From positions 1,426,001-1,490,000 of the forward strand of contig NZ_CP020555.1 in NCBI RefSeq assembly GCF_002080455.1: a stretch of DNA of 64,000 nucleotides. Reading direction: 5' to 3'. Each line of letters starts with the position of its first letter. Position 1 is the first letter of the stretch. The position numbers were made by a program, and so were the translations under genes. Source of the stretch: Streptomyces sp. Sge12 (lineage in GTDB: Bacteria > Actinomycetota > Actinomycetes > Streptomycetales > Streptomycetaceae). This document shows positions 1 to 8,659 of the stretch, piece by piece. The notes beneath the pieces were generated by a model. It was given only the letters and a program-made list of their open reading frames with translations. It made no database searches and was not told the origin of the DNA.

Positions 1-95
1 CTGGCCGTGTACGGGCGCATCACCCGGCCCGCCGAATCGTCGAGCCACGGTGTGTCCCGGCCCTTCGTGTGCGCCCCCGGCCCGCGGAGCCTCAT
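1..95 (-). CDS. cvnC: Conservon protein CvnC-like (DUF742), 5' end only
   Basis: Only the first 31 codons lie in the window; the gene runs off the left edge. The ATG overlaps the TGA of the roadblock gene (ATGA), which shows translational coupling. The visible N-terminus contains WLDDSAGRVMRPYT, typical of the start of DUF742 proteins, which are the third member of Streptomyces conservons and usually carry a winged-helix fold. In conservons the products of genes A to D are thought to form a membrane-associated signalling complex with a small GTPase (CvnD), which should lie just beyond the edge. The identification rests on this motif plus the order cvnA-cvnB-cvnC; the fold cannot be seen from 31 residues. 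Confidence 0.8.
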   Translation of the reverse strand, partial: MRLRGPGAHTKGRDTPWLDDSAGRVMRPYTA

Positions 96-568
96 CGCTC
101 CGCGTCGGCGACGGGCCGCCTCGGCGGGGCCGCCAGGTACGGGCGGACGCTCTTGACCAGCATCGCCATCTCGTAGCCGAGCACTCCGGCGTCGGCGTCC
201 CGGTCGGCGAGGACCGCCAGGCAGGTGCCGGATCCGGCGGCGGAGACGAAGACGAGCGCGGTGTCCAGTTCGACCACCACCTGCCGCACGTCGGCCCCGT
301 CCGCGAAGCGGGAGCCCGCGCTGCGGCCCAGTGAGTACAGCCCGGACGCGAGGGCCGCCATATGGTCGGCGCTGTCGGCGTCCAGCCCGTACACGCAGGT
401 CACGAGCCCGTCGGCGGTGAGGAGTACGGCGCTGCGCGTGTACGGCACGCGCTGCACCAGGCCGCTGAGCAGCCAGTCGAGGTCCGAGAGCCGGCTGCCG
501 GTCTTCGTCGCCACTTCGCCGCCCATGGGGGTGCGCTCCTTGCTGAGGGGGTGGGGGGTCGGGGTCAT
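92..568 (-). CDS. cvnB: Conservon roadblock/LC7 protein CvnB-like
   Basis: 158-residue soluble protein of roadblock/LC7 type, the family of MglB-like regulators of small GTPases. The stretch SDLDWLLSGLVQRVPYTRSA near residue 30 and the hydrophobic alternation after it fit the family, and the length is normal. It overlaps cvnA upstream by 4 bp (ATGA) and cvnC downstream by 4 bp, so all three are translated from one message. In conservons this protein is believed to act on the CvnD GTPase next to the CvnA sensor-like protein. An upstream ATG at residue 15 is an alternative start, but the coupling overlap supports the longer form. Confidence 0.85.
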   Translation of the reverse strand: MTPTPHPLSKERTPMGGEVATKTGSRLSDLDWLLSGLVQRVPYTRSAVLLTADGLVTCVYGLDADSADHMAALASGLYSLGRSAGSRFADGADVRQVVVELDTALVFVSAAGSGTCLAVLADRDADAGVLGYEMAMLVKSVRPYLAAPPRRPVADAER

Positions 569-2376
569 GCCTGGTGCTCCGACTGGGCGAGCCCGTAGCC
601 CCGTTGGAACGCGGCCATGAGGCCCGGGTCGTGGACGGGCTGCTCGGGATCCGCGGGCCGCCGGGGAGCGGGCGCCTCGCGCAGTTGGGGCGCGAGGTGC
701 TGCTGGGCACGGCGCCGGGGCAGCAGAGGCCGGTCACCGGTGTCGTGCCCGCCGGGTGCGGGCGGGGCCGGGGGCTCCGGGGCCGACCAGGCCACCGCCC
801 CGGTCGCCGGGCCCGGCGCGGGACCGCCCCGGGGCCCGGTGGCGGGCGCCGACCAGGCCATCGCCCCGGCGCCGGAGGGCGGATCGGACGGCGGGCGGCC
901 GAAGGCGGGATCGGCACCGGTCCGCGGCGAGGGTACGGGCCCGGCCGCCGTGCCGGACCGGGGCGCGGGCAGGGGCGCCGGTTCCACGACGCTCACCGGT
1001 ACGGGTGCCGGTACGGGCTCGGGCGCCGGACCCGGTACGGGTGCGGGGCGCGGCTCGGGCGCCGGCCCCGGCCCCGGCAGGTGCATCCGGACCGGCTCCA
1101 GCGGCCCGGCCGCGGCCCCCTGCCCGGTCCCCCACGAGGTGGCCCGTGAGCCCCCCGCCGCGTCGGCCGCGGTCGGTGCCTCGGCGCCCAGCAGTTCCTG
1201 CGGCAGCACCAGCACGGCGAGCACTCCGCCGTAGATGTTGGACTTGAGCTCGACGGCGATGCCGTGGCGGCGGGCCAGGGCCGACACCACGAAGAGGCCG
1301 ATCCGTCCGTCGGCCAGCAGGTGCCGGACGCTGACCTGGTCGGGGTCGCCGAGCAGGGCGTTCATCCGGTGCTGCTCCTCGGCCGGCATGCCGAGCCCGC
1401 GGTCCTCCACCTCGACGGCGATCCCGGCGGTGACCCGCTCGGCGCGCAGCACCACGTCCGTGTCGGGGGCGGAGAACACCGTGGCGTTCTCGACGAGCTC
1501 GGCGAGCAGGTGCACCACGTCCGCGACGGCGTGCCCGCGGACGCTGCCGCCGGCCGGGGGCACGACCTTGACGCGGGTGTACTGCTCGACCTCGGCGACC
1601 GAGGAGCGGAGCACCTCGCTCAGGTCGACGGGCCGGGTCCACTGGCGCCGGGAGGCGGCGCCGCCCAGTACGGCCAGGTTCTCGGCGTGGCGGCGGATGC
1701 GGGTGGCGAGGTGGTCGACGTGGAAGAGCTGCTTGAGCAGGTCCGGGTCCTCGACCGTGTCCTCCAGGTCGTCCAGCAGCGAGATCTCGCGGTGCACGAG
1801 GGACTGGAGACGGCGCGCGAGGTTGACGAAGACCTCGACCTTGCGCTCGCTGTCGGACGGGGCGGCCGGTCCGGCCAGCCGCAGCAGGGTCGTGTGCGCC
1901 TGTTCGCGGGCGCTGCGCAGCTCCTGGGAGAGCAGCCAGAACTCGTCCAGGCCGGCGGGATCCCCGCCGGGCGGCGGGGAGCTCGGGCCGCCGCGCACCG
2001 GGCGGGGCGGGGTCTCGCCCCGGTCCAGCCGGTCGGCGGCGGTGCGCAGCTCGTGGCGGCCGCGCACGCTGGAGCGGCGCAGCGCCTCGCACCGGTCCCG
2101 TACGGCCTTGGCTGCGCGCTGGGCCCCGAGGAGGGCGGCCGCGAGGGCGCCCACCACGAGGAGGGCGCAGCCGGTGAGCACCGGCCACAGCCGGGCGTCG
2201 CGCTCGCCCGCTCCCCCGCCGAGCTGGAGGGTGAAGATCACCGCGGCGGCGCCGCTGAGCGCGGCGGCGAGCACGGGCAGTACGGCGGCGCGCACCAACA
2301 GGGGCCGTATCTGCCGGCCGGGACCGGTGACGGCGTGTCTCGACGGGGCGTGGCGGGCGGCGCGGAGTCCGGACAT
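565..2376 (-). CDS. cvnA: Conservon sensor-like ATPase CvnA (histidine-kinase-like)
   Basis: 603-residue membrane protein. Two hydrophobic segments near the N-terminus flank a short exposed loop, a coiled region follows, and a GHKL ATPase domain sits in the middle (N-box-like LLAELVENATVFS, G-box-like VEDRGLGM). The last 200 residues are a low-complexity Pro/Ala/Gly tail. No clear phospho-accepting His box was recognised, as is usual for conservon A proteins, so it probably senses or binds ATP rather than acting as a classical kinase. I prefer the ATG at 2376, which has a GAGGA box five bases upstream; an in-frame GTG at 2406 would add ten residues. First gene of the cvn operon. Confidence 0.82.
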   Translation of the reverse strand: MSGLRAARHAPSRHAVTGPGRQIRPLLVRAAVLPVLAAALSGAAAVIFTLQLGGGAGERDARLWPVLTGCALLVVGALAAALLGAQRAAKAVRDRCEALRRSSVRGRHELRTAADRLDRGETPPRPVRGGPSSPPPGGDPAGLDEFWLLSQELRSAREQAHTTLLRLAGPAAPSDSERKVEVFVNLARRLQSLVHREISLLDDLEDTVEDPDLLKQLFHVDHLATRIRRHAENLAVLGGAASRRQWTRPVDLSEVLRSSVAEVEQYTRVKVVPPAGGSVRGHAVADVVHLLAELVENATVFSAPDTDVVLRAERVTAGIAVEVEDRGLGMPAEEQHRMNALLGDPDQVSVRHLLADGRIGLFVVSALARRHGIAVELKSNIYGGVLAVLVLPQELLGAEAPTAADAAGGSRATSWGTGQGAAAGPLEPVRMHLPGPGPAPEPRPAPVPGPAPEPVPAPVPVSVVEPAPLPAPRSGTAAGPVPSPRTGADPAFGRPPSDPPSGAGAMAWSAPATGPRGGPAPGPATGAVAWSAPEPPAPPAPGGHDTGDRPLLPRRRAQQHLAPQLREAPAPRRPADPEQPVHDPGLMAAFQRGYGLAQSEHQA

Positions 2377-2611
2377 CTGGGTCCTCGGTACGTGGGGCCC
2401 GGCCACCGGCGTTCCCGGGGCCCGGTGTTGATCACCGAATACCCACGCTAGACCCCTCCGCCGCGCCCGGGAGTACCAGTTTGCGAACTTCGCGGGGGTG
2501 CTTCCCGCTCCCGGTGGAGCGCTCGTACAGCAGCCCGAATGCGCCGGTCGGGCCCTGCGGGCCGCCCCGGCGCCGCCCCGCGGCGGCCGCTGGGACCGGT
2601 CCGAACGGCCG

Positions 2612-2641
2612 CCGGCCGCCCCGGTGTGCCGGGGCGGCCGG
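2612..2641 (-). terminator. GC-rich hairpin after the MBL-fold gene
   Basis: A perfect 13-bp stem (CCGGCCGCCCCGG and its complement) with a 4-base loop lies 21 bp past the stop of the metallo-hydrolase gene. Streptomyces terminators often lack a T-tract, as here. The rest of the gap up to cvnA should hold the cvn promoter, but no convincing -35/-10 pair was found. Confidence 0.6.
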
Positions 2642-2662
2642 ACGCTTCGCCGGTGTGGCTCG

Positions 2663-3904
2663 CTACGACCCGACGGACTCCGGCTTCTCCTGTCCGCCGG
2701 CCGCCGCGGACCCGACGCGCGCCGCGGTCCCCGCCACTGACCCGGCTCCGAGCGGGGGCACGGACGACGGACCGTCGACCCGGCCGCCCGCCGTCGTCCC
2801 GGCGACGAAGGGCCGCCACCACGGGGTGTGGGGGGCGCCGGCGGCGCCGGGCTCGAACGGCTGGCCCGGGATCGGCAGCGCGATGGCCGCTCCGGCCCCC
2901 TCGGCCGCGGACAGCGTGCCCTCGCCCGGCTCGTCCCACGGGTGCAGGGCCAGGTTGAAGGTGCCCCAGTGGATCGGCAGCATCGTGCCGTGCGGGGTGC
3001 CGCCCTGCAGGTCGAGGTGGGCGCGCATGCCCTCCTCGGGCGTCATGTGGATGTCGGGCCAGTATTCCGAGTAGGCGCCGATCTGGATCATCGTGGCGTC
3101 GAAGGGGCCGTGCTCGGCGCCGATCTCCTTGAAGCCGGGGAAGTAGCCGGTGTCCCCGCTGTGGTAGATCCGGTGCTCGCCGCCCGCGACGACCCAGGAC
3201 GCCCACAGGGTGTGCTGCTGGTTGCGCAGGCCGCGGCCGCAGAAGTGCCGGGCGGGGGTCGCCGTGAGGGAGAGGCCGGCGATCTCGGTGCTCTCGTTCC
3301 AGTCCAGCTCGCGCAGCCGGTCGGCCGGTACGCCCCAGCGCTCCAGGTGCGCGCCGACGCCCAACGGGACGGCGAAGACCGTGTCCGTACCGGCCAGCTC
3401 CTTGATCGTCGGCAGGTCGAGGTGGTCGTAGTGGTCGTGCGAGATGACGACGACGTCGACCGTGCCCAGCGAAGCCAGCGGGACCGGTACCGGGTGCAGG
3501 CGCTTGGGGCCGGCGAAGGGGAAGGGGGAGCACCGCTCGCCCCACACCGGGTCGAACAGCACCCGGCGCCCGTCGATCTCCGCGAGCACGCTGGAGTGCC
3601 CCATCCAGGTCAGCCGCAGGCCGCTCGCGGGCGGCTTCGCCAGGTCCGCGAGGGTCGTCGGGTGGACCGGGATGGGTGCGGCGGGGCTGCGCCGGACCCG
3701 CTGCTCCCGGTGGAAGTAGATCTTGGCGAACTCCGTCATCGAGCCCGAGGGCCTGTTCCGGGCCCCGACCGGGTTCTGGAAGACGCCGTCGGCGAAGTTC
3801 GGCGAGCGGCGGATCCGCTCCAGCCGGGCACCGGACGGGTCCGCACCGAAGGCTTCGGGCCGCAGGGCACGCAGCCGCGGACGCAAGGGACGGGAGCCGG
3901 TCAA
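2663..3904 (-). CDS. MBL-fold metallo-hydrolase (UlaG / NAPE-PLD-like)
   Basis: 413-residue predicted cytoplasmic hydrolase of the metallo-beta-lactamase superfamily. The zinc motif HxHxDH is at residues 156-161 (SHDHYDHLD), preceded by the characteristic LTWMGHSSVL strand. Further metal ligands are likely in TPARHFCGR and HSGDTGY, and the C-terminal IHWGTFNL is typical of the UlaG/NAPE-PLD branch, which cleaves phosphodiester or lactone bonds. The substrate is unknown. The start is TTG with GGAGG four bases upstream. The last 70 residues are low-complexity and probably disordered. It lies downstream of the SGNH gene on the same strand, separated by a stem-loop. Confidence 0.85.
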   Translation of the reverse strand: MTGSRPLRPRLRALRPEAFGADPSGARLERIRRSPNFADGVFQNPVGARNRPSGSMTEFAKIYFHREQRVRRSPAAPIPVHPTTLADLAKPPASGLRLTWMGHSSVLAEIDGRRVLFDPVWGERCSPFPFAGPKRLHPVPVPLASLGTVDVVVISHDHYDHLDLPTIKELAGTDTVFAVPLGVGAHLERWGVPADRLRELDWNESTEIAGLSLTATPARHFCGRGLRNQQHTLWASWVVAGGEHRIYHSGDTGYFPGFKEIGAEHGPFDATMIQIGAYSEYWPDIHMTPEEGMRAHLDLQGGTPHGTMLPIHWGTFNLALHPWDEPGEGTLSAAEGAGAAIALPIPGQPFEPGAAGAPHTPWWRPFVAGTTAGGRVDGPSSVPPLGAGSVAGTAARVGSAAAGGQEKPESVGS

Positions 3905-3930
3905 AGCGCCTCCAGGGAGGGTGGGGTCAG

Positions 3931-3954
3931 GATGGTCGTGCTTCTACGACCATC
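3931..3954. repeat. Perfect 9-bp inverted repeat between SGNH and MBL genes
   Basis: GATGGTCGT and ACGACCATC are separated by 6 bases. The repeat is 48 bp past the SGNH stop and 26 bp ahead of the MBL start. It could be a terminator, an mRNA-stabilising hairpin, or an operator for the downstream gene. Confidence 0.5.
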
Positions 3955-4002
3955 CCAACGCACACCGGCCCCGAAGGATTCCGCTTGCCGCCCCCGACCC
4001 TG

Positions 4003-4790
4003 TTACAGCGGCAGCAGGTCCGGCCGCTTCGCCGCCACGTGGTCGCCGGAGGACTCCCCGCGCAGCCGTCGGCCGATCCACGGCGCGAGGTGCTCGCGCG
4101 CCCACTGGATGTTGTCCCGGGTGACGTCCACGGAGCCGCGCGGGCGCTGCGGGGGCCACGGCTGGTCGGGGTCGGCCGGCACCGGGAGGCCGAGCACCTG
4201 GGCGGCGCGCAGCGCGACCCGCGTGTGGCCCTCGGGTGAGAGGTGCAGCCGGTCGGTGTCCCAGGCCCGCCGGTCCTGTACGGACTTCAGCGACCAGAGG
4301 TCGAGCACCGGGCAGTCGTAGCGGTCGGCGATGGCGCGGACGTGCGCGCTGTAGGTCGCGACCTTGCCGCGCAGGTGCTTGAGCACCGGCACGCCGCGGG
4401 TGTCGAAGCCCGTGGTGATCATGACCTGGCCGACGGCCCCGGTGAGGTCGGCCACGGCCGCCTCGAAGCGCTCCGCCACGTCGTCCGGGTCGGTCCCGGG
4501 CCGGATGATGTCGTTGCCGCCCGCACAGAAGGTCACGAGGTCCGGCGCGAGGGCCTTGGCCCTCGGGAGCTGGTCGGCCACGATCTGGTCGAGGAGCTTC
4601 CCCCGCACCGCCAGATTCGCATAACGGAAGTCGTGCTCGTCGCGCTGGTCCGCCAGGAGCACGGCGAGCCGGTCGGCCCAGCCGAGATAGGAATCCCCCG
4701 GGTCCCGGGTCCCCCCACGCCTTCGGTGAAGCTGTCCCCGATCGCCGCGTACGAGCCGATGGTCTTGAGTTTCGTCGTCGTCGCTGCCAC
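4003..4790 (-). pseudogene. SGNH/GDSL-family hydrolase, reading frame interrupted
   Basis: The family's catalytic block I (AAIGDSFTEG) is encoded in one frame from a GTG at 4790. The rest of the protein (DSYLGWADRLAVLL, NLAVRGKLLDQ, the block III-like CAGGNDII, and the catalytic Asp-His block DRLHLSPEGH) continues in another frame. The switch falls in a GC-rich stretch at about 4700-4717 where an ACCCGGG unit is repeated; removing about 8 bp would join the two halves as one normal lipase/esterase of about 260 residues. The best ribosome site (GGAG) precedes an ATG at 4800 that reads only the second frame and would lack the catalytic Ser. So this is either a real inactivating duplication or a sequencing error. 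Confidence 0.7.
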
Positions 4791-4893
4791 GGGAACCCAT
4801 ACTTCACTCCCGTAACCAACCTACGCCAACGTAATGAGGGGTTGACGGACCGTGATCTATACCACGCATGGGATAAGGAATAAGTACACGTGA

Positions 4894-4920
4894 GGCCGGG
4901 ACCCCCCTCGGGTCCCGGCC
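4894..4920 (-). terminator. Hairpin terminator of the M23 peptidase gene
   Basis: An 11-bp perfect stem (GGCCGGGACCC with its complement) and a 5-base loop, starting 34 bp beyond the peptidase stop codon on the minus strand. Confidence 0.65.
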
Positions 4921-4953
4921 CCACGCGGGTCGGCGGTCCGCCGGCGGGTGCCG

Positions 4954-5916
4954 TCAGAGGCTCGCGCCCTTCGAGCGGAGGTAGGCGATCGGGTCCAGGT
5001 CCGAGCCGTAGGACGGGCTCGTGCGGATCTCGAAGTGCAGGTGCGGGCCGGTCGAATTGCCGGTGGAGCCGGAGAGGCCGATGCTCTGGCCGGCGGTGAC
5101 GCTCTGACCGGAGGAGACGGAGAGCTGGGAGAGGTGGGCGTACTGGGAGTACTTGCCGTCCGCGTGGCGGATGACGACCTCGTTGCCGTACGAGCCGCTC
5201 CAGCCGGCGGAGACCACGGTGCCCGCGCCGACGGCCTTGACGCTGGTGCCGGAGCTCGCGATGAAGTCGACGCCCGTGTGGTAACCGGAGGACCACATGG
5301 CTCCCGCGACCTTGTACTGGGTGGAGATCCCACCACTGACCGGGGCCACGAAGCCGGCGGCCGACTGCGGCGCGGCCGGGGCCTCGGCGCGGGCCTCGGC
5401 GCGGGACCCGGTGGTGGCCTCGCGCTGCACGGGGGCGGCCTTGCCGGCCTGCTTGCGCTCCTGCTTGGGCGCGGCCGGCTCGGCCGGCTTCGCGTCGGCC
5501 TCGGGGGCGGCCGGGGCGGCAGCCGCCCGGCCCGCACCGCCGAGGGTCAGCTTCAGGCCCGGGTGGATCAGCGACGGGTTGCTGCCGACGGCCTCGCGGT
5601 TGTCGGCGTACAGCTGCTCCCAGCCGCCCGACAGGTGGCGCTCGGCGGCGATCTTGGAGAGGTAGTCGCCCGGCACGACCGTGTACACGGACGGGGCGGC
5701 CTGCACGGCGGCGACGGGCGCCGCCGGGAGCGCGGCCGGGGCCTGCGGGGCCACCGCGGGAGCGACCGCGGGGGCGGCGGCCGGAGCACCGGCCGCCTGG
5801 GCGCCGGCGGCACCGATCAGCGGCAGCGCGAGGGCCGCGCCGCCGGTTCCGGCGACGGCGAAACCGCGCGAAAGGGAAAGGGACTTGGGGCGGCGGTGCT
5901 TACCCTTTGCAGGCAT
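4954..5916 (-). CDS. Secreted LysM/M23 peptidoglycan endopeptidase
   Basis: 320-residue exported cell-wall hydrolase. A basic N-terminus (KGKHRRPK) and hydrophobic segment to about residue 42 form a signal peptide. An Ala/Pro linker is followed by a LysM domain at about 77-125 (YTVVPGDYLSKIA) for peptidoglycan binding. After a second charged linker, the M23 domain at about 190-315 has zinc ligands in HTGVD (213-217) and HLHFE (292-296), the motif of lysostaphin-like glycyl/D-alanyl endopeptidases. The ATG has a GAGAGG box upstream. A ydaO-class riboswitch precedes it, so expression is likely to fall when c-di-AMP rises, as known for Rpf-type hydrolases in this genus. Confidence 0.92.
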   Translation of the reverse strand: MPAKGKHRRPKSLSLSRGFAVAGTGGAALALPLIGAAGAQAAGAPAAAPAVAPAVAPQAPAALPAAPVAAVQAAPSVYTVVPGDYLSKIAAERHLSGGWEQLYADNREAVGSNPSLIHPGLKLTLGGAGRAAAAPAAPEADAKPAEPAAPKQERKQAGKAAPVQREATTGSRAEARAEAPAAPQSAAGFVAPVSGGISTQYKVAGAMWSSGYHTGVDFIASSGTSVKAVGAGTVVSAGWSGSYGNEVVIRHADGKYSQYAHLSQLSVSSGQSVTAGQSIGLSGSTGNSTGPHLHFEIRTSPSYGSDLDPIAYLRSKGASL

Positions 5917-5930
5917 GACGAATTCCTCTC

Positions 5931-6120
5931 CGGCGCCTGCGAGGTGAGCTGTCGGGTTCGGACTGGAGATGTCCGGCCGTACATGTACGGGACATGAACG
6001 GCTTCACCCCGAGCCGTCCCGGTGAAAGGATCTCCGGGCCGGCGGCTTACCTGGTTCCCCCGCTCCTGCCGCACGAATAGGTCGGATGCGGTTTCCGGGA
6101 GGCGGCAGGATTTGGCGTTC
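5931..6120 (-). promoter_or_regulatory. ydaO-yuaA (c-di-AMP) riboswitch
   Basis: On the minus strand the leader carries, in order, the conserved ydaO blocks: CGCCAAATCCTGCCG at the 5' end, GGGGGAACCAGGTAAG, CGGGGTGAAGCCG, and the closing CGAACCCGACAGCTCACC with CGCAGGCG. These are the hallmark sequences of actinobacterial c-di-AMP sensors. The element ends 14 bp before the start of the LysM/M23 hydrolase, overlapping its ribosome-site region. It was identified by pattern from memory; a covariance search would settle the boundaries. Confidence 0.88.
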
Positions 6121-6409
6121 CGCCCGGATCGATCGCGAAGGTAATCCCTTGCGGCCGCGCGCTACAAGCCGCGAATTCCCTGACGGAATAACAGGCATGA
6201 GGGACCGGCGGAATTCCGGTCACCCTGCGTCCATTCCCGACCGTCAACAGCCGCCCCGACCGGGCCATTCGCCTTCAGCGATCAGGCACTCACGGTCACC
6301 GTATGATCTGGCTCACGGGGACGTGCCCGATCTCGCCTCCGGATATGGCAAGTTGGCGCCAAGTAGTGTAATTCGGACACAGCACCCAGGATGCGGCGGA
6401 GGAGTTGCT
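6121..6409. other. Divergent intergenic region between riboswitch and phosphatase
   Basis: No gene is seen here. It should hold the promoter for the riboswitch transcript (leftward) and for the phosphatase gene (rightward). The only notable site is a perfect 10-bp palindrome TTGGCGCCAA at 6353-6362, 47 bp ahead of the phosphatase start, which could be an operator. The AT content is higher than in the flanks. Confidence 0.4.
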
Positions 6410-7201
6410 TTGACCCAGCAGATACAGGAGCCGGAGCTGACCGGAGTGCGCAATTTCCGCGATGTGGGCGGATTGCCGACTTCTGACGGCCGAACGGTCA
6501 TGACGGGACGACTGTACCGAAGCGGACATCTCGCACATGCCACCGAAAGCGATGCGGAGTTCCTCGCCTCGCTCGGCCTCCACACCATCTTCGATTTCCG
6601 CAACGGCGCCGACCACGCCCTGGAGGGGCCGGACGTCGAACTGCCGGGCGTGCGCAACGTCAACATCCCGCTCTCGGACCCGGCCGACGGGCGGGAGTTC
6701 TGGCGGCTGGTCCGCGAGGGCGACCTCGTGCAGCTGCGCGAGCTCCTGGGCGAGGGCAGGGCCGCCGCCCGGATGTCGAACTCGTACCGCGGGATCATCC
6801 GCCTGCGCACCACCGAGCACAGCCGGGTCGTGCACGCCCTCGCCGAGGACAGCGTCCCCGCCCTCATGCACTGCGCGGCCGGCAAGGACCGGGCCGGCCT
6901 GTCGATCGCCGTCACCCTGCTCGCGCTGGGCGTCGAGCGCGAGGCGATCGTGACGGACTACCTGGAGTCGAACGCCCCGCACCGCCGCTACCGCGTGCGC
7001 CGCACCGACGAGTCGGCGGACGCCCGCTCCCCCGAGGTGATGGAGCTGCTCGCACCGCTCTTCGACGCGCGCGCCGAATACCTGGTGGCCGCCTTCGACA
7101 CCATCGACGAGATCTGGGGCGGGGTGGACCGCTACCTGGCGGAGGGCCTCGGGCTGCGGCCCGAGACCCTCGACCGGCTGCGGGACCGGCTCCTGGTCTG
7201 A
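6410..7201 (+). CDS. Tyrosine/serine-type protein phosphatase
   Basis: 263-residue cytoplasmic phosphatase of the Tyr/Ser (PF13350-like) family. The N-terminal signature GVRNFRDVGG is at residues 12-21, YRSGHL follows, and the catalytic P-loop HCAAGKDRAG is at about 154-163, with nucleophile Cys155 and Arg161. The family acts on phosphotyrosine or phosphoinositides. The start is TTG at 6410, seven bases after GGAGG; it is the only start with a good ribosome site, while upstream in-frame codons read through non-homologous sequence. It is convergent with the hopanoid operon, 39 bp away. Confidence 0.88.
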   Translation: MTQQIQEPELTGVRNFRDVGGLPTSDGRTVMTGRLYRSGHLAHATESDAEFLASLGLHTIFDFRNGADHALEGPDVELPGVRNVNIPLSDPADGREFWRLVREGDLVQLRELLGEGRAAARMSNSYRGIIRLRTTEHSRVVHALAEDSVPALMHCAAGKDRAGLSIAVTLLALGVEREAIVTDYLESNAPHRRYRVRRTDESADARSPEVMELLAPLFDARAEYLVAAFDTIDEIWGGVDRYLAEGLGLRPETLDRLRDRLLV

Positions 7202-7240
7202 CGGGGCGGGGGCCGGTTCCCCGCCGGGGTCGGCAGGCCG

Positions 7241-8659
7241 TCAGCGCGCGGCGACGGCCTGCTTCACCAGCGTCCTGCCGAAGTCCCAGATCAGCCCGGA
7301 CCCGCCGTGCGCCTCGTCCATGACGTCGCGGAAGGCGCCGACGAACCGGTCCACGTCCCGCTCGTCCACGATCAGCGGCGGGATCAGCTTGATCACCTCC
7401 AGGTGGTCCCCGGAGACCTGGGTGAGGATCCGGTGCTTCTGGAGCAGCGGCACCACGACCATCTGCGCGAAGAGACCCTTGCGGGCCGCCTGCAGCATGG
7501 TCCAGCGGCTGCGCAGGCCCAGCGAGGACGGCCGGCCGAACTCGATGCCGATCATCAGCCCGCGCCCCCGCACCTCGTGCAGCAGCTCGTACTCGTCCAC
7601 CAGCGCGGCCAGCCGCCCGCGCAGCAGGTCGCCCATGGCCCGGGCGTTGGCGACGACCTCCTCGTCCTCCATGACGGACAGCACCGCCAGGCCCGCCGCC
7701 ATCGCCTGGGCGTTGGAGCCGAAGCTCGCGGAGTGCACGAGGACCCGGTCCATGGACGAGTAGACCTTCTTGAAGATCCAGTCCTTGCCCAGGGTGGCGC
7801 CGACCGGCACGTAGCCGCCCGACAGCGCCTTCGCCACGCACACCAGGTCCGGTTCCACGCCCGGCTCGTGCTGGTACGCGTAGAAGTCCCCGGTGCGTCC
7901 GAGGCCGGTCTGCACCTCGTCCGCGATCAGCAGCGCCCCCCGCCGATGCAGCATCTCCTGTGCGGCGAGCAGGAATCCGGGCGGTGCGGCCAGCACCCCC
8001 TTGCCCTGGACCGGCTCGACGACGAAGGCGGCCACGTCCCCGCGCTTCAGCTCCCGCTCCAGGGCGGCGAGGTCCCCCAGCGCGATCCTGGTGTCGGGGA
8101 GCAGCGGCGCGAAGCCGTCGCGGAAGCCGCCCTCCCCGTTCACCGAGAGGGAGCCGGCGGTCAGCCCGTGGAAGGCGTGGTCGCAGTAGAGGATCCTGGG
8201 GCGCCCGGTGGCGTACCGGGCGAACTTCAGGGCCGTCTCCACGGCCTCGGTGCCGCTGTTGCCGAAGAAGACCCGGTCCAGGTGGGGGCTGTACGAGAGC
8301 AGTCTCTCCGCCAGCAGTCCGGGCAGCGGCTGGCAGTCGAAGCGGGTGAGGTCGGCGAGCTGGGCGTCCAGGACGTCGTGCAGGGCGCGGCGGACGACCG
8401 GGTGGTGCCGGCCCAGGCCCATCACCCCGAACCCGGCCAGCATGTCCAGGTAGTCGTTGCCCTCGGCGTCCCAGAAGTGGGCGCCCTCGGCCCGCTCGTA
8501 GACCTTGTCGAAGCCGATGGTGTGCAGCATCCGGGGCAGCTGGTGGTTGAGGTGCTTGGCGTGCAGCTCGTAGCGCTCGGCGCCGCGCTCGGCCAGCAGG
8601 GCGCCGAGGTCGAAGCCCTTGCCCCGGCCGCCCCCTTCCTGCTGTGGCCGCGCGGTCAT
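7241..8659 (-). CDS. hpnO: PLP aminotransferase of the hopanoid operon (HpnO-like)
   Basis: 472-residue class III aminotransferase. The PLP lysine is K277 in CVAKALSGG, the cofactor Asp is in IADEVQTGLG (about 245-254), and the phosphate-binding GNSGTEAVE is at about 133-141. As the last gene of the hopanoid operon, overlapping hpnH by 4 bp (ATGA), it probably installs the terminal amino group of aminobacteriohopanetriol, the main extended hopanoid of Streptomyces. The length fits the family. A general acetylornithine/ornithine-type aminotransferase would look similar, so the role rests on context. Confidence 0.85.
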   Translation of the reverse strand: MTARPQQEGGGRGKGFDLGALLAERGAERYELHAKHLNHQLPRMLHTIGFDKVYERAEGAHFWDAEGNDYLDMLAGFGVMGLGRHHPVVRRALHDVLDAQLADLTRFDCQPLPGLLAERLLSYSPHLDRVFFGNSGTEAVETALKFARYATGRPRILYCDHAFHGLTAGSLSVNGEGGFRDGFAPLLPDTRIALGDLAALERELKRGDVAAFVVEPVQGKGVLAAPPGFLLAAQEMLHRRGALLIADEVQTGLGRTGDFYAYQHEPGVEPDLVCVAKALSGGYVPVGATLGKDWIFKKVYSSMDRVLVHSASFGSNAQAMAAGLAVLSVMEDEEVVANARAMGDLLRGRLAALVDEYELLHEVRGRGLMIGIEFGRPSSLGLRSRWTMLQAARKGLFAQMVVVPLLQKHRILTQVSGDHLEVIKLIPPLIVDERDVDRFVGAFRDVMDEAHGGSGLIWDFGRTLVKQAVAAR

